Positions 1-10,112 are shown, counted from the stretch's first letter. The stretch: 23,749 nt of DNA from Larix sibirica (GCA_004151065.3 NWUY0300004642.1:44604-68352); one strand, 5' to 3'. Numbers and translations: made by a program. Notes: generated by a model from the letters alone, not told the origin.

Positions 1-596
1 TGTTGGAGAGTGATGTTACCAGAGAGTTTCTGGTTATTTATCTATGTTTCCTCATGGACCATTACTTGTCCCTTGTCTAGAATGTAAGCCATTAAGTGAG
101 GGTGGTGATAAACGAATGGCCGTGGTGAGCGTGGGTAGTCACAACTCACTTGGTAGGTAGACGAAAGGAAAGTATATGGTGAGGGAATGAGTTGCAACTA
201 CCATGGTTGAGATTACCTCTACTTGTGGAACCATGTCCTCGACTCGGGGGTGATTTTCATGTTGAGAGATGCATGAGCATGGCATGTATATGGTTGGGAG
301 GAACATGGTCCTGTACTAGAATCTAGTTGCACATCTTGAGATAAGTATTTGGTTATATCCTTATTCATTGTATTTCATTATGAATATGTGTTGTGGAGGC
401 TAACTTGATCTATGTTTATGTTTATGGATGTTATGTTAGTAGTTGAATGCAGGATGGACGGTCCTCATGCTTATCTATGTTATATGGATTATTATATTAA
501 CAGTTGAATGCAGGGTGAGTGTCCTTTGTGCATTGTAAAACTTGACTTGTGATGAACCTTATCTATCTTCTCTAACTTCTCTATTCTCTCATGGAT
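1..596. other. Non-coding LTR-like DNA with a 61-bp duplication
   Basis: No open reading frame of note and no protein similarity that I can see. About 411-534 holds two diverged copies of a roughly 61-bp unit; the shared core AGTTGAATGCAGG occurs at 441 and 502, each followed by a GTCCT-containing tail. The general look (TTGTCCC, GGTTGGGAGGAACATG, short duplications) resembles LTR DNA of plant Ty3 elements, and the hairpin array follows directly. The assignment to an LTR is inference; no LTR end or primer-binding site can be placed here. Confidence 0.35.
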
Positions 597-975
597 AGAT
601 GGCTGTCGATGGAAGCCACCATTTCTAATTTCTCTCATGGTTAGATGGAAGTAGAGGGAATCCATCATTTCCGATTTGTAATTTTTTTAGATGGATATAA
701 ATGGAAGCCATCAGATTCGATTTGTAATGTTCTCAGATGGCTGTAAATGGCAGCCATAAGATCTAATTTGTAATGTGTTTAGATGGATGTAAATGGCATC
801 CACAAGGTCTGATTTTTTTTAGTGTTAGATGGCTGTAGATGGCAGCCATAAAATATGATTGTATTAGTGATTGATGGCTAGATGAAGGGCAGCCATGAAA
901 TCTGATTTTACTAGCAAATGATGGCTATAGGGGAAAACCATGGGATCATATTTTGAAGGCTGTGAATGGAAACCC
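597..975. repeat. 46-bp tandem array, each unit an ATGGCTG/CAGCCAT hairpin
   Basis: Units begin at 597, 643, 689, 735, 781, 827, 872, 919 and a partial one at 954, so the period is 46 bp with one 45/47 pair. Each unit starts (A/T)GATGG and continues to a T-rich tail, commonly GATTTGTAAT. Within most units the first bases and the bases about 14-20 nt later are complementary: units at 735 and 827 give ATGGCTG/CAGCCAT with a 7-nt loop, the unit at 781 gives TGGATG/CATCCA, the unit at 643 gives GATGGA/TCCATC, and the unit at 872 gives ATGGCT/AGCCAT. The period is not a multiple of three, so it does not encode a peptide repeat. Host element unknown. Confidence 0.85.
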
Positions 976-2012
976 GTGTCTCTGTGTCTCTTATGGTTCA
1001 TGTGGCTATTAATTCTCACTATATTAACATACATTTAGCACACACATAACATACTAATACTATAACCTCATGTGAAAGATAATCAGAACACACTGTGATG
1101 GCAATAATTGAATACTTACAATCATGCTATCTTGCACATAGACTAAGCATATGTTCTTAACCATTGTAAGAACATTGGATATGTCTACCATCGTGTTTTA
1201 ATCATACACATTCAATGTAGCGAGCACAACATATTTACCTTTCATAGCTGGTGCTTTAGGAAAGGGAATGTTCTCATATGCTTGCATTACATTTAATAAG
1301 GTTGACTATTTTAATCTATTGGATTTTGGCATGTTGGACTAGCCGCAGATAACTTATTCCGCAGTGCATTACTCTTAATTAGCCTTCCCTTGGGTTTCCT
1401 CGTGTCTCTTTCCTTGGATTCAGGGCCTGGAACACCACATAAAGGCACAACAAAAGGTGGTTCGAGATATCAAAAAAGGGATACAATCCACCATAACTAA
1501 GGCCCTTGGATTCGGGAAATCCCTCAAACTATATCCCTCACGATAGTGATTTATTGCAATTCCAGAGGGGTAGGGGGTGCCCCCAAACAGTTATCCCTCA
1601 AAATGATTATTAAAAGCCTCAATCCATACATAATTTTAGTTCAAACAACAATAGTGGATGGGAATAGATCCAGAGCCACTCTTGAGCCTTGGCTAACAAA
1701 TTGGTCTTTTTAAAATAGCTTCTTTATTCCATTCAAAATTATAATAAAAAATCAAGAGGTAAAGACCGATATAGGTATTGTATACCTGGAATTTAGATTG
1801 CCTCGTTTGTCAATGATATATTCTAGAATCTAACAAGATCTATATTATTAAAATAAATTATTTTTGTTGATCAAATCACAATTTCAGTCATTTGTATTTA
1901 TTTAGAAATATAATTTTACTCTATATTATAATTTATGGTAAACAACATTACAATTTATGCTAGGGCAATCTTAATAAATAAATCCCTCCTAGATTACTAT
2001 TAAAATATGTAT
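976..2012. other. Unassigned non-coding DNA upstream of the Ty3 element
   Basis: No ORF over 60 codons, RNA gene or recognisable transposon protein. A GGGGG-TG-CCCCC inverted motif sits at 1573-1584. Two related phrases containing AAAC-n-TATCCCTCA occur near 1525 and 1586. This is the flank into which the Ty3 element at 2013 is inserted; the five bases before its LTR are TGTAT, but the other flank is lost, so no target-site duplication can be tested. Confidence 0.5.
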
Positions 2013-2173
2013 TGTAAGGTTCCACCTTACCAATCAATAAAACTTACGAAATAAACTGAACTCAAAATAGGATTTTTTTTTAATATTATAGACTAAACTC
2101 AACTAGCATATCAAATCATATTCATACAAGACTTAGAGATAATTATAATACTAAGCTCATAAGATTCAATCCA

Positions 2174-3200
2174 TTTTGAACATTGTTTACTTAATCACAC
2201 CATGCATTAATATGATCCACTACTAAACCTACATTTTTAGTTCAAGTATTTTGTCAAATCCTCGTCCTGAAGACATATTATGTCCACTAACTTATTTGAC
2301 ACATATTGTTGTAATAGCTTTGATTGGTAGGACAATTTTTCAATTTATCATCAAACATTCTACAGCATCCCCTAATTGAACTATTACAAAAACATTTGGT
2401 CAATGCTCACTCTTAGCATCATGTTATCAATTTTAATCATATTACAACCCATAATAAACCATTATAATTTACTACATTAATAATCATGAAATCATGTTCG
2501 TATGCATGAATTCAATGAATAATAAAGGGTACACTAATATGGAACTTCCTGATCCATTAAAAGAAAAAAAAAACATAGCTATAACACGACCCATAACTAG
2601 AAAGGAAAGTCTCTTCATTGAGACATTTATACAAACACTTAATTGACAACCTCATAATCTAATTTTTAGTGAGGCTATTTGAATTCTTTTGAACATTGTT
2701 TACTTAATTCATACCATGCATTAATATGATCCACTACTAAACCTACATTTTTAGTTCAAGTATTTTGTCAAATCCTCGTCCTGAAAACATATTATGTCCA
2801 CTAACTTATTTGACACATATAGTTGTAACAGCTTTGATTGCTAAGACAATTTTTCAATTTACCATCAAACATTCTACAGCATCCCCTAATTGAACTATTA
2901 CAAAAACATTTGGTCAATGCTCACTCTTAGCATCATGTTATCAATTTTAATCATATTACAACCCATAATAAACCATTATAATTTACTACATTAATAATCA
3001 TGAAATCATGTTCGTATGCATGAATTCAATGAATAATAAAGGGTACACTAATATGGAACCTCTTGATCCATTAAAAGAAAAAAAAAACATAGCTATAACA
3101 CGACCCATAACTAGAAAGGCAAGTCTCTTCATTGAGACATTTATACAAACACTTAATTGAAAACTCCATAATCTAATTTTTAGTGAGGCTATTTGAATTC
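2174..3200. repeat. 513-bp tandem duplication inside the 3' LTR
   Basis: Copy A is 2174-2686 and copy B is 2687-3200, directly abutting. Both start TTTTGAACATTGTTTACTTAA and end TAGTGAGGCTATTTGAATTC. By eye they differ at roughly 15 positions including two small indels. The other LTR has a single diverged copy in the equivalent place (about 10275-10770). The duplication is therefore specific to this LTR and much younger than the insertion. Confidence 0.92.
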
Positions 3201-3935
3201 ACAAGTGATCCACAATCTATTTTGATATGCATGATGGAACATTGGTTACAAACATTTATGAATAGCTACAACCATTGGGCATTTTGTCAAATAGTTTGTA
3301 GCCATGCAAGCTACATTTATTAAGGAATTAGAGAAAACGGGTTGATAGCAATCTAATAAAACACAATAAGGCATTAAACAAATATTTTGCAGTCATTGAA
3401 ACTATAGCCATGTGTTTTACACCATATCAGTTTGAAACTTAGATTAATTAACAACTTCAAATACCTTGGCAACATTACAATCCCCACAAGGCATATGCAA
3501 ATTCTGAAAACTACCCAGAGCAAAGATTTAGGTTCTGGAAACTATTTTTTTGGAATAAAAAACGAGGGTTCCAAGTTCATATGGTATGGATAATCCCCGA
3601 TGTTGAGTTGAATCCTAATGAAATCGCCTAGGGATATAATCATTTAAAACATGGAAATATTAAAACCCATAAAACTCATTTATCAATTTATAAATGGCAT
3701 AAAACCATGCATATTTCACCACATAGAAGATAATATCATCCAAAATATATATATTAGCTTCATAAATTAATTCCTAGTGATGGAAATGGAATGCTATAGA
3801 CGAAGTTGTCATCATGAGTAGAAATTAAAAACTCGAACAACAAGTTCTTGATTTAAACTTCTGCATGTAAATTTACTTATATAGATACCTTACAAATTGT
3901 TAGGTATCCTGCATATTATCTCAAATAAAACATGC

Positions 3936-3998
3936 TAATACTTAATAAATAATCACAATTTTGTAATACTTAATAAATAATCACAATTTTGTAATACT
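3936..3998. repeat. 28-bp perfect direct repeat in the LTR
   Basis: TAATACTTAATAAATAATCA plus eight more bases runs 3936-3963 and recurs without change at 3964-3991, followed by the first seven bases of a third copy. A slippage product in AT-rich DNA. Confidence 0.9.
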
Positions 3999-4764
3999 TT
4001 AAGCCAGTAAACTCCCCCCACCCCAAAAATTTAAAGGGAAATTAGTCAATATTTCAATTTAGCCAAATGTAACAAAATTGAAATTTCACTTGATACCCAG
4101 TTGATCTCCCTCAACAACTCCACTTTCCAACTCAAAAGACCAACCGAATTACCACCCAAGTTACCTTATCCAAAGAGAACTCCCCCTGTAACCCCTGAGT
4201 TGCAAGAGCTCACAAACAATACCCATATGTAGCAATAGAAAGATAATAGAAAAATTAAGGAAGATATCTTATTCAAAATTCCCAAATCCATTTCAACAGC
4301 ATTTGTTTAGTCTCCAAGTCCACCCTAATACTATGGGGTTCTTTCTATGTTTATAGGCTTTAAGTGGGGTGACATATCACCCCTCTCATACAAAATTCAT
4401 TTATTTTTTAAATTCAATAATTCATATTATCCACCACCCTCCCTTGAGGTAGCACTCCCATAATTTTTCTTATTTATTTAATTACCTAAATTTTCTAGTA
4501 TTCATCACCCCATGTGTCGTATTTATGCAATTTCCTATTGTTTATTTTTCATAAATAGATAATATACCTTTTCATTAAAACAATATTTATTTTAAAAGCC
4601 CCTACAAAGTGGGTAAATTTTTAATTAATTTTATTCATGGTTTAAACTAGGTTGACTTACCTAGTTGATTTATGCCCCTAAGTGGCATTTTTCTCCCAAA
4701 GAATAGGGATTCTACACCCCTATTGTATACCTCTCCATACTTATTAGGGATCCATGTCCTAGTA

Positions 4765-4924
4765 GATTCAAGACTCCACGCCTTGACCTATTCCATAGAT
4801 ATAATACTCCATGTCTTGATCTTTCAAAGATTTAGGACTCCACGTCCTAATATTTGTCATAGATCCAAGATTCCATGTTTTTTTATCTTCCATGGATTTA
4901 GTAATCCACACAATAACCTCCATG
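4765..4924. repeat. 33-bp tandem array in the LTR, about 5 units
   Basis: Units begin with GAT at 4765, 4798, 4829, 4862 and 4895, and a trailing GATTAT follows at 4925; spacings are 33, 31, 33, 33 and 30. Each has the core (A/G)(C/T)TCCA(T/C)G(T/C)C(T/C)TGA or a diverged form. A partial unit GATCCATGTCCTAGTA precedes at 4749. The units differ a lot, so the array is old. Confidence 0.75.
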
Positions 4925-5200
4925 GATTATCATATGTTCTACTTGAAACCTTGTGTTTCCCTCAAGGTACTGGTTGAGATCTCATACCCATATGATGGTC
5001 TTGTTGGAAAGGCATCATTTCCCTAGACCTGCTTACATCATAACCTCATATATTAAGATTATTAATTAAAACTCATAATGAATTAACTTAATCACATTTT
5101 ACACAAATGTGTACATGAATTCCATGGTCATTTCTAATTCGAGCATCCTTGTCAGCAAGTAACTAAGTTCCCTGCCGAATCCTACTCATTACAAGGTTAA

Positions 5201-5210
5201 GCCTATATAA
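5201..5210 (-). promoter_or_regulatory. Candidate TATA box of the minus-strand LTR
   Basis: On the minus strand TTATATAGGC lies about 360 bases inside the LTR, counted from its TG end at 5569. That is a reasonable place for the U3 promoter of a long plant LTR. There is no further support, and AT-rich DNA gives such matches by chance. Confidence 0.25.
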
Positions 5211-5401
5211 TCATGCAATTCATGTATCATCGACAAGATCATAATCCACACAACAATGTTCATCCATGTCACAATCATATGTCCTAATCCATGTCATTAA
5301 CTGGATGCATAAAAAGAAACATACATATAACACGGTCTTAATCAAATTGATTTGATACACATAATCAAACATAATGAAACATACATAAAATGAGATGCAA
5401 T

Positions 5402-5457
5402 CGCGCGCGCGCGCGCGCGTGTGTGTTTGTGTGTGTGTGTGTGTGTGAACGTTCACA
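5402..5457. repeat. (CG)9-(TG)n alternating tract with adjoining palindrome
   Basis: 5402-5419 is nine CG dinucleotides. 5420-5447 is TG repeats with one TT interruption. The tract runs straight into the 14-bp perfect palindrome TGTGAACGTTCACA at 5444-5457. Alternating purine-pyrimidine DNA of this kind is a classic Z-DNA former (established property of CG/TG repeats). It lies in the U3 part of the LTR. Confidence 0.9.
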
Positions 5458-5570
5458 AGGTCAAGTGACCCAACCAGGTCCATAATATATAATTCTGGCA
5501 TACCTAGTCCATAAAAAATCACCCTCTTTTGGTGTCACAAAACTATACCAGCCAAGATGGGACACTACAT

Positions 5571-5585
5571 ACTTCCCCTCTTGGG
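5571..5585 (-). other. Polypurine tract of the minus-strand Ty3 element
   Basis: On the minus strand CCAAGAGGGGAAGT runs to within one base of the LTR start TGTAGTGTCCC. This is the primer site for plus-strand DNA synthesis in LTR elements. Position between the integrase stop (5604-5606) and the LTR is as expected. Confidence 0.8.
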
Positions 5586-5603
5586 ATCAACTTGGCCTGA
5601 AAT

Positions 5604-7080
5604 TTAATTAAACAAAAAAGGAAATTCTAGACATATAGTGTATGCATCCTCTCATGTAGTATAAATAGGACTTTACAGGTCCCATTGGACCTTTATTTGG
5701 TCCACCAGGAGACACCTGAGTTATCGAGTGATATTGTCTAATATATGAACTGAATCTACCTTCAGATTCCCCTCGTATGCAACCTACAAGTGATGCCAAT
5801 ATAGAATATGAGAGGGATCATGCACAAATTTATGCAACATTGCAACGTTAATATATTATGAATATGATGAAGAACTGGCAGTAGAGAAAGATGATATGGC
5901 ACAAATCCAATCTTTCCTAAGATCTCAAAAGGCCCAACAAATCAAGGAGATAATTTAGATCCTTTTCCAAATGTAATGGATGTTTTTTAAGGTTTTACTC
6001 GAAGGAAAACAAATCCCCCCTCTTCATAACTATGATCAATTCTACGCATACCAGCATAAGTCTTTTTCCTATCATGTTCCTCCTTCAATATTTTCCTTAT
6101 ACGAGATACATGGTCTTCCATTTCCCGAAGCATTTCAATTCCTACCAAGATTCTGACATCTAGCCTATCCCAACCTAGGGGTTTTCTACAAGGTATCCCA
6201 TATAATAGCTCATAAGGTGCCTTACGAGAGAGTGGTGATAACTATTGTTGTATGCAAATTCCACTAGTGGAAGATATTATTCCCACTTGGTTTGTTGATC
6301 CATCACATTCATTTAGAGCATGTATTCTAAGACTTGATTCAGTATTTATGTTTGACCATTTATTTATGGATGATATGTTGTACTGAAATTCAATTTAGTT
6401 TCAAGGGTTGCATGACAACTAGTCCAAGATATGAATGTGAAAACATATGCCCTATATTATATGATTTTCTTAGGAAAACCATGAAATGTAACAATTTTAT
6501 TGATAAATACCTATGTTATATCAGGACATTTATAAGTATATTTAACATGTTAAAAAGGGGCACTCTTAGTAAGTTTGTCCTCCAACACCAAAATTGAATT
6601 ATGCCTCCTGGTCATTTCAAGTAATTCAACAATAAAATCTATAGATATTTTTTCCCATTTAGATTATGGAATATTATGTGGTTGCAACAATCCCGCTGGA
6701 TGACCATGTTATGACTTAATAACTAAAATTCCAAACACTTTTCCACAAAAAGAGCTATATCCTTCTTCATGCTAGTCCCAAAAAAGTTTGTTTTAGATAT
6801 GTATACATATTTTGAATACTATGTGATATATATACAAAGAACGATGAGCTTCTTTCAAAATGAGCTTACACAATCCATCTCTATTTGGAACTACAATTTT
6901 ATTCATGAATATCACCATTCCATCATCATCACATTTATGCCTCTCCATCTTGCTTTTACAAGTCTTTTTCCCACATATGACAACTCTAACTTATACCAAT
7001 CTTCTCCATCTTGTGATCTCATAAATCAACCTTCAATGGAATTACCAAGAAGATGTGTGGTCTTTGACCGAGTGCATTAG
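5604..7080 (-). pseudogene. Integrase relic of the Ty3 element
   Basis: Integrase would insert the cDNA copy. In order on the minus strand: a zinc-binding N-terminus around 6700-6870, with KEAHRSLYISHS and then KKDIALFVEKCLEF, where the second Cys of CxxC is Phe (6726-6728) followed by a stop; the catalytic core around 6240-6650, with ETKLNFSTTYHP, NQVLEYML and MDQQTKWE, in which the stretch that normally holds the second catalytic Asp reads as stop-Tyr-Arg-Ala; LVEFAYNNS near 6250; a C-terminal part with KLSP, FVGPFEILGKIG near 5920 and VDQIKVQWD near 5690; and a final EFPFLFN with stop TAA at 5604-5606. Several frameshifts and stops break it. The last part resembles the chromodomain-like tail of Tekay elements (inference). 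Confidence 0.85.
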
Positions 7081-7089
7081 CCACTCTAT

Positions 7090-7500
7090 TCAAAGTACCC
7101 TTGATGTAAGTTATGTCAAAATCATAATCACTCAAGACCTATGGCCATAGTCTTTGTCTAACATTGAGATCAATTTTTGAAAATCTATGTTGCAATCCTC
7201 TATGATCTATCTTTAACTCAAATTTCCTATCCAACAAATAAGGTCACCAAATCCTCAAAGCATGAACTATGGTTTCTAGTTCCAAATCATGAGTTGCATA
7301 GTTTTCTTCATGTGGTCTTAATTTTTGAGAGGCATAAGCAATCACCCTACCATCGTGTGATAGTAATACACCCAATCCATCCTTCAATGCATCCGTGCAC
7401 ACTATAAATGGCCATAAATCCATATCTAGTACCTTTAGAATTTGAGTTGAAGTCAAACATTGCTTTAGGATGGAAAAATATCGATCACACTCATCTCTCC
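7090..7500 (-). pseudogene. RNase H relic of the Ty3 element
   Basis: RNase H removes the RNA strand of the RNA-DNA hybrid. The frame at 7244-7456 reads [20 protein letters not shown], then [20 protein letters not shown] and [15 protein letters not shown]. The Asp of CTDA (about 7393) and the Glu of DLEL, two of the catalytic acids, are still there. Further on, in other frames, LKIDHRGLQHRF, LNVRQRLWP and YDFDITYIKGTLNRVANAL (about 7085-7215) match the end of the RNase H domain and the linker to integrase. A stop sits after RLWP. It lies directly between the RT thumb and integrase relics. Confidence 0.87.
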
Positions 7501-7520
7501 ATTTAAACCTTGGTCCTTTC

Positions 7521-8370
7521 CTAAGTAAATCCTTCCATGAATATTCTGTAATACCCTACTACACCCATGGAACTACATACTTCATGTAAATTAGAGGGTG
7601 CTGGCCTTTTTGAAATAGCATCTATCTTTGTTGGATCAACAACTATGCCTTCACTAGAAATAATGTCCAAGATAATCGATTTTTGATTGGAAGAAAGAAC
7701 ATTTGGACATTTTGGCATAAATCTTATTTTCTCTCAAGCATTGCAAAACCAATCTTAAGTGTTCCTCGTGCTATTTTGGAGTCTTGGAATAAATTAAGAT
7801 ATCATCAAGGAACACTTGAATAAGCATTTCCAAGTACTTACGAAATACCCCATTCATCATACTCATAAATACTCCTGGAGCATATAACCCAAAAGGAACC
7901 ACCACAAAATTGTAATGCCCAAAACGAGTTAGAAAAGTAGTTTTAGGAATAAAATATTCCTTAAATCTAAGTTGGTGATACCCATATTGAAGATTGATCT
8001 TGGAAAACATGGTGGCTCCATTCATTTGATCAAATCAATTAGTAATGCAAGGTAAATGATATTGATTTATTTTACTTGTTTAAACTGCCTGTAATCAATA
8101 ATGATTCGAAGAAATCCATCCTTATTTACAAATATCATTGGAGCTCTCCAAGCTGAAACATTGGGTCTAATCATACCACGATTCAATAATTATTGAACTT
8201 GGACCTACAACTCTCAAATTTTAGGCACATACATTCGATAGAAATATTTGGATAGTAGTTTTGTACTAGGTTTTAGTTCAATGGAAAATTCAATCTCACG
8301 CTTTGGAGGTAGCAAGCAACTCATTAGGAAAAACATCAGTAAATTCTGAAAGAAGATGATATTTCTCTAG
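7521..8370 (-). pseudogene. Reverse transcriptase relic of the Ty3 element
   Basis: RT copies the element RNA into DNA. Pieces in order on the minus strand: EFTDVFPNELLAT and KREIEFSIELKPSTK (about 8255-8370); RGMIRPNVSAWRAPMIFV and LRIIIDYRQF (about 8090-8180); then an open stretch 7771-8025 with FSKINLQYGYHQL, FLTRFGHYNFVVVPFGLYAP and FLDDILIYSK; then IISSEGIVVDPTKIDAI and [15 protein letters not shown] (7521-7718). The first catalytic Asp, normally KIDL, is Asn (7993-7995), while the second pair (FLDD, about 7801-7806) is intact. Stops and frameshifts separate the pieces. The RYGHYEF/PFGLTNAP-type block is standard for plant Ty3 elements. Confidence 0.92.
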
Positions 8371-8539
8371 GGATGAAAGATATCCCTAATTTAAGGTCAT
8401 CACAAGATACATTTTACATCATTTTCTGAGTCTTTGTCTCAATTACAAAAATGAAATTAGTCTTAAGGAAACATATCTATTTCCCCCCTGGAGAACCATA
8501 GATTGGCCCTCGTCACTTACAAACTGAAGGGTTTTACTT

Positions 8540-8821
8540 TGATATTCTAGTATATCCCATTGGGATTCAAGAAAAATCCATCCTTATAATTAAATCATAT
8601 TGTCCAAGATATGTCACATAAAGGTTCACATGTGTGATACACACTCCCAAGTCTATAGGGAACTCATGTACTAAAGATTCTACTCTTTGAGAATGACGAA
8701 AGGTCATCTCAACCTGATCAAAATCATTTTTCTCTACTGCCACTAATTTACACTTCAATAAAGAATTAGGATAAATACAATTCTCGGATGCAATGGGATC
8801 AATTAAAATAGTTATGTCCAT
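8540..8821 (-). pseudogene. Aspartic protease relic of the Ty3 element
   Basis: The protease would cut the Gag-Pol polyprotein. The minus-strand frame 8567-8821 contains ILIDPIASENCIYPNSLLKC, SLVHEFPIDLGVCITHVNLY, then TYLGQYDLIIRMDF, which continues into FLESQWDILEYQSKTL beyond the end of that frame. The family active site is Asp-Ser/Thr-Gly followed by Ala-Thr/Ser; here it is DPIAS (from about 8800), so Gly is lost and the site is dead. The GxYDLIIGMDW-type end block is clear. It sits between the zinc knuckle and RT, as expected in plant Ty3 elements. Confidence 0.85.
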
Positions 8822-8919
8822 ACCATCACTGAATACTGATGCTCATCTTGACGATTATGCACAGTTACATGGATCTTGTGGGAATTTACTATATCCCTAA
8901 CAATATTATAGTCTTGGTA

Positions 8920-9983
8920 TGGTTGTGCCACAATCTTCTTTTCAGGGAAATCTTGTTCATAATTAGGTCCTCCACAATTCCAACATCTATTAGTCAGAGT
9001 AGTTCTTATCAATTTGACCCTTTTATTTGGATATTGTGTTGAGCTCTAAATAAACTCGAGTATGAGCACCACTTTATCGAAACCGATGCTTAGGATAATA
9101 TTTATGGTTCTTAGAAGTATGACTTTTTAGAAACCCCCTCTAATGTGAATAACCTTCCTTATGAATGATTCCATGATTTCCCCTCTGAGTAGGTTTCCCA
9201 TGGAATGATGGTGCAATAGAATTGGAAGCTTTATCCACACCTTTTCTTCCTAACATTGCTTCCTCGGCTATTGTCAATTTTTCCACTACCTCATGCAACA
9301 TTGTAGGCATCAAAATGCACACTTTTTCCTTTAACAAAGGATCCAACCCATACAAAAACTTGTTTACCTTCAAGCTTTCAGTATTTAGATATGTAGCATA
9401 TCTAAGCGACTCCATGAATCAAGCCACATATTCAAGAACAATCTTAGTTCCTTACTTAATTAACATCATGGAACTCATTCAAGTTTCATTCCAAATATTC
9501 TGCTGAAATGTATTTTTTTCAAAATTCATCTTCAAATTGTTCCCAAGTCAAAGTAGAAATATATATCCCAATTGAGATTCCAAATTTCTCCACCATAGTA
9601 AAGCACTTTCCTTAAGCTGGTAGAAAACCAACTTGGCCTTTTGGTTGCTAGAATAGCTCCGTAAATCAAAACATAGGCACATGTTTTCCAACCAAGCTTC
9701 TACTACCTCCCCTTTGGTGGTATCCTTAAAGATATAAAGCTTAACTTTTTCCAACTCTCTATGCACAATCTCCATTATATGGTGTTTCTTGCCTTTTTGT
9801 TTGCAATGAAGATCCAAACGCTGAGAAATTTCATTTAATTATATTAATCAAAACTTATGTCATCCTTTGAAACTATAATATCATATCCCTTACTTCCTTG
9901 ATGGATATTCGCTCAGACTCGTTAGCCCTAGAAGGTGGAGGTGAAGGTTCCCCCCTTCTTCTATGTCCTATAAATATCACCAT
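8920..9983 (-). pseudogene. Gag relic of the Ty3 element with broken zinc knuckle
   Basis: Gag forms the particle that packages the RNA. The likely start is the ATG at 9981-9983: the frame opens MVIFIGHRRRGEPSPPPSRA and runs to a stop at 9873-9875. Then come ELEKVKLYIF, VVEAWLENMCLCFDLRSYSS and ESALLWWRNLESQLG (9548-9817), and YLNTESLKVNKFLYGLDPLL with LHEVVEKLTIAEEAM (9140-9415), all standard pieces of the plant retrotransposon gag domain. The knuckle CWNCGGPNYEQDF (about 8947-8985) has Asn in place of the His and Phe in place of the last Cys, so two of four zinc ligands are lost. Start choice rests on the proline- and Arg-rich opening that is usual in this family. Confidence 0.87.
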
Positions 9984-10095
9984 GATTACTTAACTTGATC
10001 AAGTAGCATTCATATATCAAATTTATATATTTAAATTCTTAACAATAATCGCCACAAAAACATTAGCATGTAAGCCCTAGGTCCTAAAGTTTAAA

Positions 10096-10110
10096 CCAAC
10101 TTTGATACCA
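10096..10110 (-). other. Primer-binding site (initiator tRNA-Met), minus-strand element
   Basis: The minus strand reads TGGTATCAAAGTTGG, close to the TGGTATCAGAGC site complementary to the 3' end of initiator tRNA-Met. It lies two bases from the LTR end at 10113. It fixes the orientation of the element and the position of the 5' LTR. Confidence 0.9.
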
Positions 10111-10112
10111 TA

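Larger units (their letters stand above)
2013..5569 (-). repeat. 3' LTR of the minus-strand Ty3 element (3.56 kb)
   Basis: The plus-strand left end is TGTAAGGTTCCACCTTACC at 2013 and the right end is GGGACACTACA at 5569, so the LTR reads TGTAGTGTCCC...CCTTACA on its own strand. The left end and the next 1.3 kb (less the duplication) match 10113-11415, which proves the LTR pairing. The right end lies one base from a polypurine tract. Length is 3557 bp; about 3.04 kb without the internal 513-bp duplication. It also contains a 28-bp direct repeat (3936-3998), a 33-bp array (4765-4924) and a CG/TG tract (5402-5447). Open frames inside, such as the 101-codon one at 4672-4977, look accidental. Confidence 0.88.

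Noticed and set aside
597-975. CRISPR array
   Set aside because: The whole unit is repeated with no unique spacers, the units are diverged, there are no cas genes, and the setting is eukaryotic.
597-975. Peptide-repeat gene
   Set aside because: The 46-bp period shifts the frame at every unit and no long frame is open.
2008-2012. TGTAT as target-site duplication of the Ty3 element
   Set aside because: The outer end of the other LTR is missing, so no matching copy can be checked.
4672-4977. 101-codon plus-strand frame in the 3' LTR
   Set aside because: It runs through the 33-bp tandem array and a proven LTR. The composition is not protein-like, and no domain or start context is seen.
5220-5522. 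100-codon minus-strand frame with a His-Thr repeat
   Set aside because: The His-Thr and Ala-Arg runs are just the TG/CG microsatellite read in frame. It lies inside the LTR.
6334-7080. Plus-strand frames of 87 and 103 codons
   Set aside because: They are on the strand opposite to the integrase relic, whose minus-strand motifs explain this DNA.
8839-9506. Plus-strand frames of 67 and 94 codons
   Set aside because: They are antisense shadows of the gag and zinc-knuckle relic.
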